64,000 bases of DNA, taken from positions 216,644 to 280,643 of the forward strand of contig NZ_BMPU01000003.1 in the NCBI RefSeq assembly GCF_014647755.1, written 5' to 3'. Source of the DNA: Porphyromonas pasteri (GTDB lineage Bacteria; Bacteroidota; Bacteroidia; Bacteroidales; Porphyromonadaceae). This document shows positions 18,081 through 26,923 of this stretch, in pieces (the stretch's first letter is position 1; each line of letters starts with the position of its first letter). The position numbers and the translations under genes were made by a program. The notes below the pieces were generated by a model, which was not told the DNA's origin, made no database searches, and saw only the letters and a list, made by a program, of their open reading frames with translations.

Positions 18081-18124
18081 ATCACGGCCACCACCCCAGC
18101 GGAAGCTGGAGCGGTGGCCGTGAT
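18081..18124 (-). terminator. Hairpin after lipoprotein paralog 4
   Basis: ATCACGGCCACC pairs with GGTGGCCGTGAT around GCGGAAGC; the fourth member of the hairpin family. Confidence 0.75.
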
Positions 18125-18153
18125 GTGTAGTTAGATGTGGAGGAAGAAGCGGA

Positions 18154-18684
18154 CTACTTCGTCCCCGTAGCCGTGATCTTCAGATCGAGTCCCTGATCTG
18201 CGATTGCCTTGAGGATGATCCCTGCTTCGGTCTTAGCAAAGTGGCTCAGAGGCATCTGCTTCAGGAGGTCATTCGCGACAGCGATCTGCAGCTTGAGCTG
18301 GTTGCCTTCGCGCACGACACTACCGAAGGGGAAGGTCTGGAAGGAGAGCTTGCCCTCCTTCACCGTGACGTCGAAGGTCTTCTCTACGCCGTCAACGACA
18401 GAGATGAGGGTAGCCTTTTCGCCTTCGATCTTGACCTTAGAGGGAGCTACGCTCAGCCCATTGAAGATGAAGGCCTTGAAGATATGGTCTGCGACCTTGT
18501 ACTCGGTGCCGTCAACGCTGACAGTCGCGGGGGAGAAAGTGACCCCACCGAGGTTCCACGTACCTGCAAGGTCTTCGATAGCGACGCTCGTCTCAGGCTT
18601 CTTGGGTTCGTCCTTAGCGCACGAAGCCGTGCCGAGGACGATAGCACCGAGGAGAAGGGCTGCTGCCCACTGCTTGATATACAT
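18154..18684 (-). CDS. Small lipoprotein, tandem paralog 4 of 4
   Basis: 176 residues, lipobox GTASCA. The mature protein opens with LAGTWNLGGVTFSPATVSVDGTEYKVADHIFK; the GTWNL motif is of the kind seen at the first strand of lipocalin-like barrels. The centre is closest to paralog 1 (KATLISVVDGVEKTFDV). It is the most upstream copy and has a -7 element at 18766. The array probably arose by tandem duplication followed by gene conversion. Confidence 0.8.
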   Translation of the reverse strand: MYIKQWAAALLLGAIVLGTASCAKDEPKKPETSVAIEDLAGTWNLGGVTFSPATVSVDGTEYKVADHIFKAFIFNGLSVAPSKVKIEGEKATLISVVDGVEKTFDVTVKEGKLSFQTFPFGSVVREGNQLKLQIAVANDLLKQMPLSHFAKTEAGIILKAIADQGLDLKITATGTK

Positions 18685-18765
18685 ACTGCTTTGTTAATTA
18701 TAGGTTAGAGAATGTGCTCCCACAGGAAAGGCGAGGCAAGCGCCCCGCGTGCTCTCGGGAGGGAG

Positions 18766-18773
18766 CAAAGGTA
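18766..18773 (-). promoter_or_regulatory. -7 element upstream of lipoprotein paralog 4
   Basis: Minus-strand TACCTTTG lies about 80 nt before the start codon. The rest of the 624-bp gap 18685-19308 holds about 230 bp with no recognised feature (18780-19010), a partial dispersed repeat, and the queE promoter. Confidence 0.6.
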
Positions 18774-19044
18774 CGAAATGACCTGGAGCTTATTTCACTG
18801 TACACTCCTCTGGGGAGAGCCACTCACCGAGTCATCTTTTCTCAAGAAGCTAAACGCTAATGACATACCCCGCTATATACAGACAAGCAGAATACCTAAT
18901 AGTGGGGATGGGGTCAAATGCCTGAAAAAGCACTCCTGCACTCCGTACCTCTATGGGGCTCGCTTCTTCGGAGAGAAAAGCTGGGATCAGTTGTGGAGTA
19001 ACTTCCGATGAGTGCGAATAAAAGGCGCGAACGAATAGCTGATA

Positions 19045-19205
19045 AGTTCGATCTACGTACGTGGATCTAATGACTACGTGCGTAGTCGTTTGGATTTACG
19101 TATGTAGTCTTTAAGACCACGTGCGTGGACAGAAGGAAAGCACTACAAGAGGGGGCTTTTCCCCGCACGGGAATACCACTTTTCCTTCCGCTGGATAAGG
19201 AAAAT
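19045..19205 (+). repeat. Dispersed composite element, partial copy 2
   Basis: Contains array B (CTACGTACGTGG, CTACGTGCGTAG, then TTTACGTATGTAG) followed by GTCTTTAAGAC, GCACTACAAGAGG and CACTTTTCCTTC, matching copy 1. Array A and the right end are missing. Confidence 0.8.
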
Positions 19206-19275
19206 CCCCGTGCAGGACGAGGGGCCAGTGAGGGGTGTTCCTCGCCTTATCTCGGGGGAGCTACGCGAGTCGTCG

Positions 19276-19283
19276 TATCTTTG
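19276..19283 (+). promoter_or_regulatory. -7 element of queE-porE
   Basis: TATCTTTG fits TAnnTTTG and lies 25 nt before the chosen queE ATG. This supports the shorter start. Confidence 0.6.
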
Positions 19284-19308
19284 CACGCAGATTATCCCAA
19301 CGACATTC

Positions 19309-19902
19309 ATGTTGATCAACGAAATATTTTACAGCCTGCAGGGCGAAGGTGTGCACATGGGCAAGGCCTCGATCTTCATCCGCCTGAGCCGATGCAACCT
19401 CCGCTGCAGCTTCTGCGACACGGAGTTTGACTCGGGCACTGAGATGACCATCGAGGAGCTTCGCGACGCCATCGCCCCCTACCCTGGGCGCCGTATCATC
19501 TGGACGGGTGGTGAGCCCACACTCCAGCTCACCGAGGAGACGGTGGCTTACTTCAAGGCCCTCGGCTACCACCAGTCCATCGAGACCAACGGCACGCGAC
19601 GCCCCCCCGCTGGGCTGGACTACATCACCTGCAGCCCGAAGAAAGAGGCGATGCAGCTCCTGCACCGCAACTTCCCCGACGGCGTGGGCGAATTCCGCTT
19701 CCCCGTAGGAAGCCCTGCTGACCTACCGCCAGCGGTGAGCGAGCTGCCCCCCGCTGGCGCCTATCTCCTAAGCCCCATCTTCGTCGGCGAGACGCAGAGT
19801 GAGGCGGACAAGGCGGCCATCGAGCTCTGTGTCTCCTACATCCTCGAGCATCCCGAATGGCAACTCAGCCTACAGATGCACAAGCTTATCCACATCCCTT
19901 AG
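19309..19902 (+). CDS. queE: 7-carboxy-7-deazaguanine synthase (radical SAM)
   Basis: 197 residues from the ATG at 19309. QueE converts 6-carboxy-tetrahydropterin to 7-carboxy-7-deazaguanine, an early step of queuosine biosynthesis. The N-terminal MLINEIFYSLQGEG and the radical-SAM cluster CNLRCSFC (Cys29, 33, 36; CxxxCxxC) are clear, followed by WTGGEPTLQ and ETNGT. The longer frame from 19210 runs through the promoter and is rejected. The stop is 14 nt before porE, so they are probably cotranscribed; I see no functional reason for the pairing. Confidence 0.95.
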   Translation: MLINEIFYSLQGEGVHMGKASIFIRLSRCNLRCSFCDTEFDSGTEMTIEELRDAIAPYPGRRIIWTGGEPTLQLTEETVAYFKALGYHQSIETNGTRRPPAGLDYITCSPKKEAMQLLHRNFPDGVGEFRFPVGSPADLPPAVSELPPAGAYLLSPIFVGETQSEADKAAIELCVSYILEHPEWQLSLQMHKLIHIP

Positions 19903-19916
19903 CACCGCTCTGCGCC

Positions 19917-21845
19917 ATGCTTCGGACGTCTCGTCGCCTCCTTCGTCTTTTCCCCTTAGCCCTCCTCCTCGCCCTCAGCTCTTGTGCTGGGCGCCTCCTC
20001 TCACGAGCTCGGGAAGCAGAGCGCGTGGGAGCCCACTACGAGGCAGAGCGACTCTATAAGGAGCTCTATAAGAGCACTCCGACAAAAGAGCGACAGCGCC
20101 GTGCGCTCTACAGCCTACGTGCTGCCGAGGCCGCCTATCGAGGTAGACGCTATTCCACGGCAAGGGCCCTACTGCAGCGCGCTCGACGCCTGCACCTCCC
20201 CGACAGTCTACTGCGAAAAAGCAAGCTATACACGACCTTATCCACAGAAGTGCTCCAAGCAGAAGACAGCTCTCCACAAGGGCTGTATGAGGTGGAGCGC
20301 TTCGATCATCTCCGCTCCACGCGGAGTGAGTTCGGGGTAAGCTTCACCCCCGACGGGCGAACGCTCCTCTTCGGGAGCCACCGTCCGACAGTCCTCTCCA
20401 AGAGCATATCCCCCGTGACGGGTGAGCCCCTCGGGCGTCTCTACCGTCTCGGCCAGCAGGCCGATGGCACGTGGCTCAGTGCCCCCGACAGCCTGCAGGG
20501 TCTTGCCGAAGCGACGGCTGAGCTTGGCACACCGAGCCTAAGCCCCGACGGACGACGGCTCTACTATACCTACGCTCCCCAGCACCAAGGGGAGCGCAAT
20601 ACGCCTCAGATCTGGGTCGCCACGCCCGACGAACGTGGCCGCTGGCAGCCCAGCGGTCCCCTTCGGCTCTTCGCCGATAGCACACGCCTCACAGCGCACC
20701 CCGCAGTCAGTCCCTCGGGCGCACGCCTCTTCTTCGTCAGCGAAGCGCCCGACAAAGCCCGCCAAGACAAGGAGCTCTACTACGTCGATCTCTATGGCGA
20801 TGCCCTCGGTGCTCCCGTACCTATCACGGGAGTGAGTAGCACAGCCGACGAACTCTTCCCCTACGCCACGAGCGACAGTACGCTTTACTTCGCCTCCGAC
20901 CGTGCGGGGGGCTTTGGCGGGCTGGATATCTACCAAGCGACACTTCATAGCGATGGGCGCACCACCCTCCTGCACCTTCCCTCCCCGATCAATAGTGAGG
21001 CCGACGAACTGACCTTCGCTCCCACCCCAGCGCCACAGGCTTGGCCGAGTGCGGAGCCCCTGGCCGAGGCGGGGCTTTTCGCCTCCTCACGCGATGATGC
21101 GCGTGGCCTGCCGCATCTGTATGAGTTCCGTCGCCGTCAGATGACCACGACGATCACCGGCTACGTCCTCGACCGCGAGGAGGAGCCCATCCGTGGAGCG
21201 ACGGTGCGCATCGTCGGGCGTCGCCCCGACGGCACAGAGCGGCTCGTCACGACCGACAGCGAGGGGGCCTTCCGCCTCACGGTAGCGCCCGACACGGAGT
21301 ACATCCTGCTGGCGAGCAGCCGGGACTACCTCAATCAGTTCGTCCGCCTGCGCACCGATCCCCAGCAGGCGCTCAGCGAGGAGTACACGGTAGAATTCTT
21401 CCTCTCCTCCCGCGTGCGCCCCGAGGCCCTGCGTGAGGTGTACTATGCCTTCGACCGTGCCGACCTACTCCCTGAGAGCACACCCGCCCTGGAGACCCTC
21501 TACCAGATGCTCACCGACAACCCCGAGGTGAAGATCCGCCTCACCGCCCACACCGACCGACGAGGTACAGCAAGCTACAATGCCCGCCTCTCCCAGCAGC
21601 GAGCTGAGTCCGTCGTCCGCTATCTCATCGGCCGAGGCATCGCCCCCGAGCGGCTGGAGGCTATGGGACGCGGGAGCGATGAGCCCTACACCGTCACGAA
21701 GCGCACTGCAGCCGTGCACCCCTTCCTCGCCGTGGGTACGGTGCTCACCCCCGACTTCATCGCCAGCCTCAGCTCACCCGAAGAACAGGCCGTATGCGAC
21801 CAGCTGAACCGCCGTACCGCCTTCGAGGTGCGTGCCACACCTTAG
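19917..21845 (+). CDS. porE: PorE-like T9SS lipoprotein (TPR, beta-propeller, CRD, OmpA domains)
   Basis: 642 residues from the ATG at 19917. It starts with a lipoprotein signal (lipobox ALSSCA, Cys23). Helical TPR-like repeats follow (about 25-120). A PD40/WD40-type propeller comes next (about 140-410; FTPDGRTLLFGS, LSPDGRRLYYTY, FASDRAGGFGGLDIY). Then a carboxypeptidase-like regulatory fold (about 420-500, ITGYVLDREEEPIRGATVRI) and an OmpA-type peptidoglycan-binding domain (about 520-610, LTAHTDRRGTASYNARLSQQRAESV). This order is that of P. gingivalis PorE, which links the type IX secretion machine to the cell wall. A bidirectional terminator follows. Confidence 0.92.
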   Translation: MLRTSRRLLRLFPLALLLALSSCAGRLLSRAREAERVGAHYEAERLYKELYKSTPTKERQRRALYSLRAAEAAYRGRRYSTARALLQRARRLHLPDSLLRKSKLYTTLSTEVLQAEDSSPQGLYEVERFDHLRSTRSEFGVSFTPDGRTLLFGSHRPTVLSKSISPVTGEPLGRLYRLGQQADGTWLSAPDSLQGLAEATAELGTPSLSPDGRRLYYTYAPQHQGERNTPQIWVATPDERGRWQPSGPLRLFADSTRLTAHPAVSPSGARLFFVSEAPDKARQDKELYYVDLYGDALGAPVPITGVSSTADELFPYATSDSTLYFASDRAGGFGGLDIYQATLHSDGRTTLLHLPSPINSEADELTFAPTPAPQAWPSAEPLAEAGLFASSRDDARGLPHLYEFRRRQMTTTITGYVLDREEEPIRGATVRIVGRRPDGTERLVTTDSEGAFRLTVAPDTEYILLASSRDYLNQFVRLRTDPQQALSEEYTVEFFLSSRVRPEALREVYYAFDRADLLPESTPALETLYQMLTDNPEVKIRLTAHTDRRGTASYNARLSQQRAESVVRYLIGRGIAPERLEAMGRGSDEPYTVTKRTAAVHPFLAVGTVLTPDFIASLSSPEEQAVCDQLNRRTAFEVRATP

Positions 21846-21863
21846 CCCTCCACACGACACAAA

Positions 21864-21911
21864 GCGCCACGGGGCTACCTTCTCCAGCGTGAGAAGGCAG
21901 CCCCGTGGCGT
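21864..21911. terminator. Bidirectional terminator between porE and the glutaredoxin-like gene
   Basis: A long stem (CGCCACGGGGCT, a one-base bulge, CCTTCTC) is closed by a short loop between convergent genes. Confidence 0.85.
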
Positions 21912-21942
21912 AAATGGGGACTATAAAGGCGGAGCTATGCGC

Positions 21943-22239
21943 TTAGCAGCCCGAGCCGTCGATACTGCAAGCAGCACCCTCGGCAGGACGTGAGCGCAGG
22001 CCGGCATCCTCTGGGGAAAGCGTCACACGCCCATCCTCGAGTACGAAGCAGGGAATACCAGCCGCACCGCGTGCCTTGGCAGCAGCGAAAGCAGGGTCAT
22101 TGTCACGGAGCTTGAGGAACGCCTTGAGCTGGCGGATATCGAGTCCGAAGTCTATCACTTCGTAGCGGGCATCGCCCTGGACCTGATCCCAGACGTACGT
22201 GCAGTCGGGGCAGGATTCCATTCCATAGATCTTGATCAT
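21943..22239 (-). CDS. Glutaredoxin-like protein
   Basis: 98 residues. It begins MIKIYGMESCPDC with the redox pair Cys10/Cys13 (CPDC), has GIPCFVLEDG (the cis-proline strand of thioredoxin folds), and ends in a cysteine-containing tail (CSIDGSGC). It is probably a cytosolic thiol-disulfide oxidoreductase. It lies 72 nt downstream of the rhodanese-like gene on the same strand; both are sulfur-chemistry proteins, so a joint role in thiol or persulfide handling is possible. Confidence 0.88.
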   Translation of the reverse strand: MIKIYGMESCPDCTYVWDQVQGDARYEVIDFGLDIRQLKAFLKLRDNDPAFAAAKARGAAGIPCFVLEDGRVTLSPEDAGLRSRPAEGAACSIDGSGC

Positions 22240-22311
22240 TGTCTTATTATCGGGTCATTAGGCACCACGAGAGGGTGCAGTGATGAATTAAGGAGTAGGG
22301 AAGAGGTGGGC

Positions 22312-22698
22312 TTACTTGACTACGGGGCGACCCTCAGCCGTCCAGCGCATATAGCCGCCCTCCATATCGCGCACACGGAAACCCTCGGCCTGCATATAGG
22401 TAGCAGCTGCATTGCTTCGCTTCCCGCTACGGCAGTAGAGGTAATAGGTACGCTTCTTATCGAAGTGCTTGATGCCTTCGATGAAAGCAGGTTGGTCGAG
22501 CCAGTCGAGGAGCTGTGCGCCCTCGAGGTGACCTTCGGCAAATTCGCCAGGGCGACGTACGTCGAGGATGAAGGCCGTACTATCGGCACGAGCCGTCTCG
22601 ATGAAGACCTCGGGAGTGAGTACAGAGACTTCTCCGTCGGGAGAGCCAAGAGCGCAGCTACCGAGAGCTGAGGCAAGGAGTGTCATCAGATAGTTCAT
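22312..22698 (-). CDS. Rhodanese-domain lipoprotein
   Basis: 128 residues from the ATG at 22698. The longer frame to 22752 would put a hydrophilic stretch before the signal, so it is not used. A short signal MNYLMTLLASALGSC ends in a lipobox. The single rhodanese domain has DVRRPGEFAEGHLEGA and the active-site loop CRSGKRS with the catalytic cysteine. It would transfer sulfane sulfur in the periplasm or at a membrane face. Similar small rhodanese lipoproteins are common in Bacteroidetes. Confidence 0.88.
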   Translation of the reverse strand: MNYLMTLLASALGSCALGSPDGEVSVLTPEVFIETARADSTAFILDVRRPGEFAEGHLEGAQLLDWLDQPAFIEGIKHFDKKRTYYLYCRSGKRSNAAATYMQAEGFRVRDMEGGYMRWTAEGRPVVK

Positions 22699-22780
22699 AT
22701 TAATAGGGTGTGATATGTAGGGCGAGGAGGACGCCTTACAGCTATATAACAAGCAATGTGGGCAAATGGCTCGCTTTCGC

Positions 22781-22788
22781 TAACTTTG
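22781..22788 (+). promoter_or_regulatory. -7 element of ftsK
   Basis: TAACTTTG lies 38 nt before the ftsK ATG. Confidence 0.65.
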
Positions 22789-22825
22789 TAGGCTACAAAG
22801 AGTAGCGACAAAGCGATAAGACATC

Positions 22826-25420
22826 ATGGCTAAGACTTCAGGTAAGACTTCAAGTAATCCACGTGGCCGCCGCCCTGCAGCAGGGGGAGCGAAGAGGAAT
22901 GCACCCTCTCCGCTTACCACGCTCTTCGGTGGCCTGAAGGATCTGATGAAGGTGAACTTCGACAACCGCCGCATCCCCACCCTCATTGGGCTGGTGCTGG
23001 CGGCGTGCTCCCTCTTCGCCTGCTTAGCACTCATCACCTTCCTCTTCTCTGGGGGGAGTGACCAGAGCCTCATCTATGCCGCTCGAGATGGCGAGGCTGC
23101 CGCTGAGCTGGGGCGCGAAGCCAAGAACATCTTAGGCCTGCCTGGGGCCCGTCTCGCGGACTACCTCTTCAACCAGCTCTTCGGCTGGGGGATTGTCTTC
23201 GCGCTCTCCTACGTCGTCTACCTCTTTGCCCACCTCATCTGGCGCCCCCGTATCGCGCCCTACCGCTACATCACGAACTTCCTCATCAATGGCTTCCTCC
23301 TGCTCTGGGTCTCCGTAGCAGCAGCAGGCCTGCAGTCGCTCTTCCCCTCGGATAGCTTCCTGCGCTGGGGTGGTCTGCGCGGTGAGGAGCTCTTTACCTA
23401 TATATATAGAGGCATCGGCATCGCTGGTCTCCTCGGCGTGTTGGCCTTCACGCTACTCATCTTCGCAGTGACGTGCAGTAGCCGCGTGCTCAGCGCCATA
23501 CAGAATCCTAAGGTGCCGAAGGTACCCCACGTCTCCGTCCCACGCCCCCAGGTGGGTGGCTTCTTCTCGCGCCTCTTCTCTCGCAAGAAGAAGGGCGAAG
23601 AGCCCCAGAGCGAAGAGGAGGACGAGAGCTACAGCCAGGATGAAGATGCTTGGCGTGACGAGCCTCCTATGCCCACCGATGACGAGGATATGGACGTGCA
23701 GGAGGAAGACCCTACGCCCTACGTAGTGCATACGCCTCCGACGACCACAACGGCTACGACTGCGCACACCGCAGAAGCAGCCCCAAGTGCGACATCCTTC
23801 AGCCGCACGACGACCAGCGAGCCTTCGGACGTCCCCGAGATGATCGTCGAGGAAGCGCCAAAGGATGATCTCGTCGAGGACGGTGACCGCACCGCCCCCG
23901 AGCCCTTGGCTCCTGGCATACAGCTCGCCCTCTATCGCAAGCCCACCATCGACCTCCTGCGGGACTACGAGCAGGGCGGCACGGGCATCGACATGGAGGA
24001 GATCGAGTACAACAAGCAGAAGATCATCGACACGCTCGCCAGCTTCAAGATGAACGTCACGCCCTGCAAGGCCACCGTTGGCCCCACCGTGACGCTCTAC
24101 GAGGTCATCCCCGAGTCGGGTATCAAGGTCTCCCGCATCAAGACGATGGAGGACGACATCGCCATGAGCCTCAAGAGCGAGGGCGTACGTATCATCGCCC
24201 CCATGCCAGGCCTTGGCACGATCGGTATCGAGGTGCCGAACTCCACCCCACAGACCGTATCCATGCGCTCCATCCTCGCCTCACGCAAGTACCGTGAGCA
24301 GCAGGAGAAGATGGAGCTCCCCATCGGTATCGGCAAGACGATCACGAACGAGCCCTTCATCTTTGACCTAACTAAGATGCCCCACCTGCTCATCGCAGGG
24401 GCTACAGGTCAGGGGAAGAGCGTCGGGCTGAATGCCCTCATCACCTCGCTCCTCTACAGCAAGCGCCCCGAGGAGCTGAAGTTCGTCATGGTCGACCCCA
24501 AGATGCTTGAGTTCTCTATCTACGAGGAGATCGAGCGTCACTTCCTCGCCAAGCTCCCCGATGCCGAGCGCGCTATCATCACCGACATGACGAAGGTCGT
24601 GGCGACGCTGAACTCCCTCTGCATCGAGATGGACAACCGCTACCGCCTCCTGCAGACCGCAGGGCGCGCCGTGCGCAACATCCGAGAGTACAACGAGCAG
24701 GTCCGCTCCGGTGCCCTCAAGCGTATCGACGGACACGAGATCCTCCCCTACATCGTGCTCATCGTCGACGAGTTCGCCGACCTGATGATGACCGTAGGCA
24801 AGGAGGTCGAGCAGCCCATCGCCCGCCTGGCGCAGAAGGCACGTGCCGCAGGGATACACATGGTCATCGCGACACAGCGCCCCTCGACTGACGTCATCAC
24901 GGGTCTTATCAAGGCGAACTTCCCCGCACGTATCGCCTTCAAGGTCTTCTCTATGGTCGACTCCCGCACCGTCCTTGACTCTCCTGGAGCCAACCAGCTC
25001 ATCGGCCGAGGCGACATGCTCTTCTATCAGGGCAAGGATATGATCCGCGTGCAGTGTGCCTTCATGGATACGCCCGAGACCGAGGCTATCGTTGAATATA
25101 TAGCGCAGCAGGAGAGCACCGGCTCCGCCTACGAGCTCCCCGAATACATCCCCGAAGGGGAGGAGAATGGGGCCAAGGGCTTCAACCCCAACGAGAAGGA
25201 TAGCCTCTTCGACGAGGTCGCCCGCATGGTCGTACAGACACAGGTGGGCTCGACGTCGAATATCCAGCGTAAGTTCAACATCGGATACAACCGCGCTGGC
25301 CGTCTCATGGACCAACTCGAGGGCGCCGGCATCGTCGGCGTACAGGAGGGCAGTAAGCCCCGCGAGGTCTACATCAAGGACCAAGCGACCCTCGAGCAAC
25401 TGCTGCAGAAGCTAAGCTAA
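22826..25420 (+). CDS. ftsK: DNA translocase FtsK/SpoIIIE
   Basis: 864 residues. FtsK pumps chromosome ends through the closing septum and activates dif recombination. About four to five membrane helices lie in residues 50-230. A charged Glu/Thr-rich linker follows (about 255-370), then the motor with Walker A GATGQGKSVGLN (about 524-535) and Walker B IVLIVDEFADLMM. The C-terminal winged-helix gamma domain includes VGSTSNIQRKFNIGYNRAGRLMDQLE. The linker is shorter than in E. coli FtsK. In Bacteroidetes ftsK is often followed by a lolA-like gene, as here. Confidence 0.97.
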   Translation: MAKTSGKTSSNPRGRRPAAGGAKRNAPSPLTTLFGGLKDLMKVNFDNRRIPTLIGLVLAACSLFACLALITFLFSGGSDQSLIYAARDGEAAAELGREAKNILGLPGARLADYLFNQLFGWGIVFALSYVVYLFAHLIWRPRIAPYRYITNFLINGFLLLWVSVAAAGLQSLFPSDSFLRWGGLRGEELFTYIYRGIGIAGLLGVLAFTLLIFAVTCSSRVLSAIQNPKVPKVPHVSVPRPQVGGFFSRLFSRKKKGEEPQSEEEDESYSQDEDAWRDEPPMPTDDEDMDVQEEDPTPYVVHTPPTTTTATTAHTAEAAPSATSFSRTTTSEPSDVPEMIVEEAPKDDLVEDGDRTAPEPLAPGIQLALYRKPTIDLLRDYEQGGTGIDMEEIEYNKQKIIDTLASFKMNVTPCKATVGPTVTLYEVIPESGIKVSRIKTMEDDIAMSLKSEGVRIIAPMPGLGTIGIEVPNSTPQTVSMRSILASRKYREQQEKMELPIGIGKTITNEPFIFDLTKMPHLLIAGATGQGKSVGLNALITSLLYSKRPEELKFVMVDPKMLEFSIYEEIERHFLAKLPDAERAIITDMTKVVATLNSLCIEMDNRYRLLQTAGRAVRNIREYNEQVRSGALKRIDGHEILPYIVLIVDEFADLMMTVGKEVEQPIARLAQKARAAGIHMVIATQRPSTDVITGLIKANFPARIAFKVFSMVDSRTVLDSPGANQLIGRGDMLFYQGKDMIRVQCAFMDTPETEAIVEYIAQQESTGSAYELPEYIPEGEENGAKGFNPNEKDSLFDEVARMVVQTQVGSTSNIQRKFNIGYNRAGRLMDQLEGAGIVGVQEGSKPREVYIKDQATLEQLLQKLS

Positions 25421-25455
25421 GCCCAAGGGGAATGGGCCGTTTTATCATTACTTTA

Positions 25456-25463
25456 TAACTTTG
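25456..25463 (+). promoter_or_regulatory. -7 element just before the lolA-like gene
   Basis: TAACTTTG ends only 4 nt before the first ATG, which implies a leaderless or internally started message. Confidence 0.55.
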
Positions 25464-25467
25464 AGCT

Positions 25468-26133
25468 ATGATTATGCGACGTATCATCATGACGCTGAGT
25501 GCCGCTGCCCTGCTCTGCATGGGAGCCATAGCACAGCGCAAGGCTACCCCCGCAGCCCCTACTTCTTCCGTCACTCCACAGAGCCTACTTGAGCGTGCTG
25601 AGGCCAGCCTCTACCGCACTGGGGCTACCGTGGTAGACTTCTCTACGCAGCTCCAGGACAAGGCTGGACGCAGCGCTGGTTCGACGACGGGTAAGATGCA
25701 CCTCCAGGGTGATGCCTTCCGCCTCGAGTACGGGACGATCACGGCGGTCTACACCGCTGGGACGCTCACCTACTACGATAGTGCTGAGCATACCCTCACC
25801 ATATCCAAGCCCTCGCAGGACGAGCTCCTGCAGATCAACCCGCTCTACTTCCTTCGCTCACGCGCTCAGGGCTTTGCAAGCCAGCTCGAGGGGAAGGTAG
25901 GTGCTACTGCTGTCGTGGCCTTCACCCCACAGCAGAAGAGCAATATCTCCCGTGTCGTGACGACCTTCCAGACGAGCAATGGGATCCCCACGCAGCTGGT
26001 CTTCACGGCTAAGGACAAGAGCGTCTTGACCGCCCGTGTCGCGAAGGTCAGCCCTCGCACAGCCTATGCCGCGAGCTTCTTCACCCTCTCGGCGAAGAGC
26101 TACCCAGGCTGCGAAGTCGTCGACCTCCGCTAA
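25468..26133 (+). CDS. LolA-like outer-membrane lipoprotein carrier
   Basis: 221 residues. A Sec signal peptide without a lipobox (cleavage near AIAQ) precedes a LolA-type domain: VVDFSTQLQDKAG, GKMHLQGDAFRLEYG, LTYYDSAEHTLTIS and PLYFLRSRAQGF. LolA ferries lipoproteins across the periplasm, which fits the many lipoproteins in this window. The start is uncertain: ATGs at 25468, 25474 and 25489 are in frame, and the -7 element at 25456-25463 favours 25474 or 25489 unless the mRNA is leaderless. Confidence 0.88.
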   Translation: MIMRRIIMTLSAAALLCMGAIAQRKATPAAPTSSVTPQSLLERAEASLYRTGATVVDFSTQLQDKAGRSAGSTTGKMHLQGDAFRLEYGTITAVYTAGTLTYYDSAEHTLTISKPSQDELLQINPLYFLRSRAQGFASQLEGKVGATAVVAFTPQQKSNISRVVTTFQTSNGIPTQLVFTAKDKSVLTARVAKVSPRTAYAASFFTLSAKSYPGCEVVDLR

Positions 26134-26163
26134 GTAAGCCCACGCCCTCCAAGTAGATACTCA

Positions 26164-26910
26164 ATGGAATTTAAGACCCTCGCCGAGGTAGGCGAGTATA
26201 CACAGCTCATGGGACGCGTCTTCACGCTGCCCATGCGCTGGCGGATGTTCTTCCGCTCCGTCATCCGAGAGATGTACAGTCTCGGGGTCGGCTCTCTCTG
26301 GATCGTCTTCATCATCTCGCTCTTCATCGGTGCGGTGATCACGATCCAGCTGTCGATCAATATGACGAACCCCCTTATCCCACGCTTCACCATCGGCTAC
26401 TCCACGCGTGAGATCATGATCCTTGAGTTCTCCTCGACGGTTATGTGTCTCATCTTGTCGGGTAAAGTCGGCTCGAGCGTCGCCTCAGAGCTAGGTACTA
26501 TGCGCGTCACCGAGCAGATCGACGCGATGGAAATCATGGGGGTCAACTCTGCGAACTTCCTTATCCTACCCAAGATCGTAGGCTTCATGGCCTTCATCCC
26601 CGTGCTCTCGGTCTTCTCCATGGTCACGGGTATCGTCGGGGGGTATATCGCCTGTGACCTGGCGCTCTCGATGACGCACAAGGACTTCGTCTACGGGCTC
26701 CAGCTCTTCTTCACGCCCTCCTACGTCGGCTACTCGATCATCAAGTCGGTAGTCTATGCCTTCATCATCTCCTCGGTAGCCTCCTACTACGGCTACTGCG
26801 TGAAGGGCGGGGCACTGCAGGTAGGCGCCTCGAGTACGCGCGCCGTCGTCAATAGCAGCGTCCTCATCCTCTTCTGGGACCTCCTGCTCACCAATATCCT
26901 CCTCACCTAA
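26164..26910 (+). CDS. mlaE: MlaE-type ABC transporter permease
   Basis: 248 residues with about five to six membrane helices. The MlaE/YrbE family signature is visible: GSLWIVFIISLFIGAVITIQ, ELGTMRVTEQIDAMEIMGVN (the conserved ExGxMxVTEQIDAL-like loop) and PKIVGFMAFIPVL. With MlaF it forms the inner-membrane lipid transporter that keeps outer-membrane asymmetry. The gap to mlaF is 13 nt. No MCE/MlaD gene lies next to it; the following gene encodes a PASTA protein instead. Confidence 0.94.
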   Translation: MEFKTLAEVGEYTQLMGRVFTLPMRWRMFFRSVIREMYSLGVGSLWIVFIISLFIGAVITIQLSINMTNPLIPRFTIGYSTREIMILEFSSTVMCLILSGKVGSSVASELGTMRVTEQIDAMEIMGVNSANFLILPKIVGFMAFIPVLSVFSMVTGIVGGYIACDLALSMTHKDFVYGLQLFFTPSYVGYSIIKSVVYAFIISSVASYYGYCVKGGALQVGASSTRAVVNSSVLILFWDLLLTNILLT

Positions 26911-26923
26911 GCCCTTCCGTACT

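Noticed and set aside
24345..25399. Long minus-strand frame opposite the ftsK motor domain
   Set aside because: Full overlap with the conserved FtsK ATPase; acidic low-complexity translation typical of a shadow frame.
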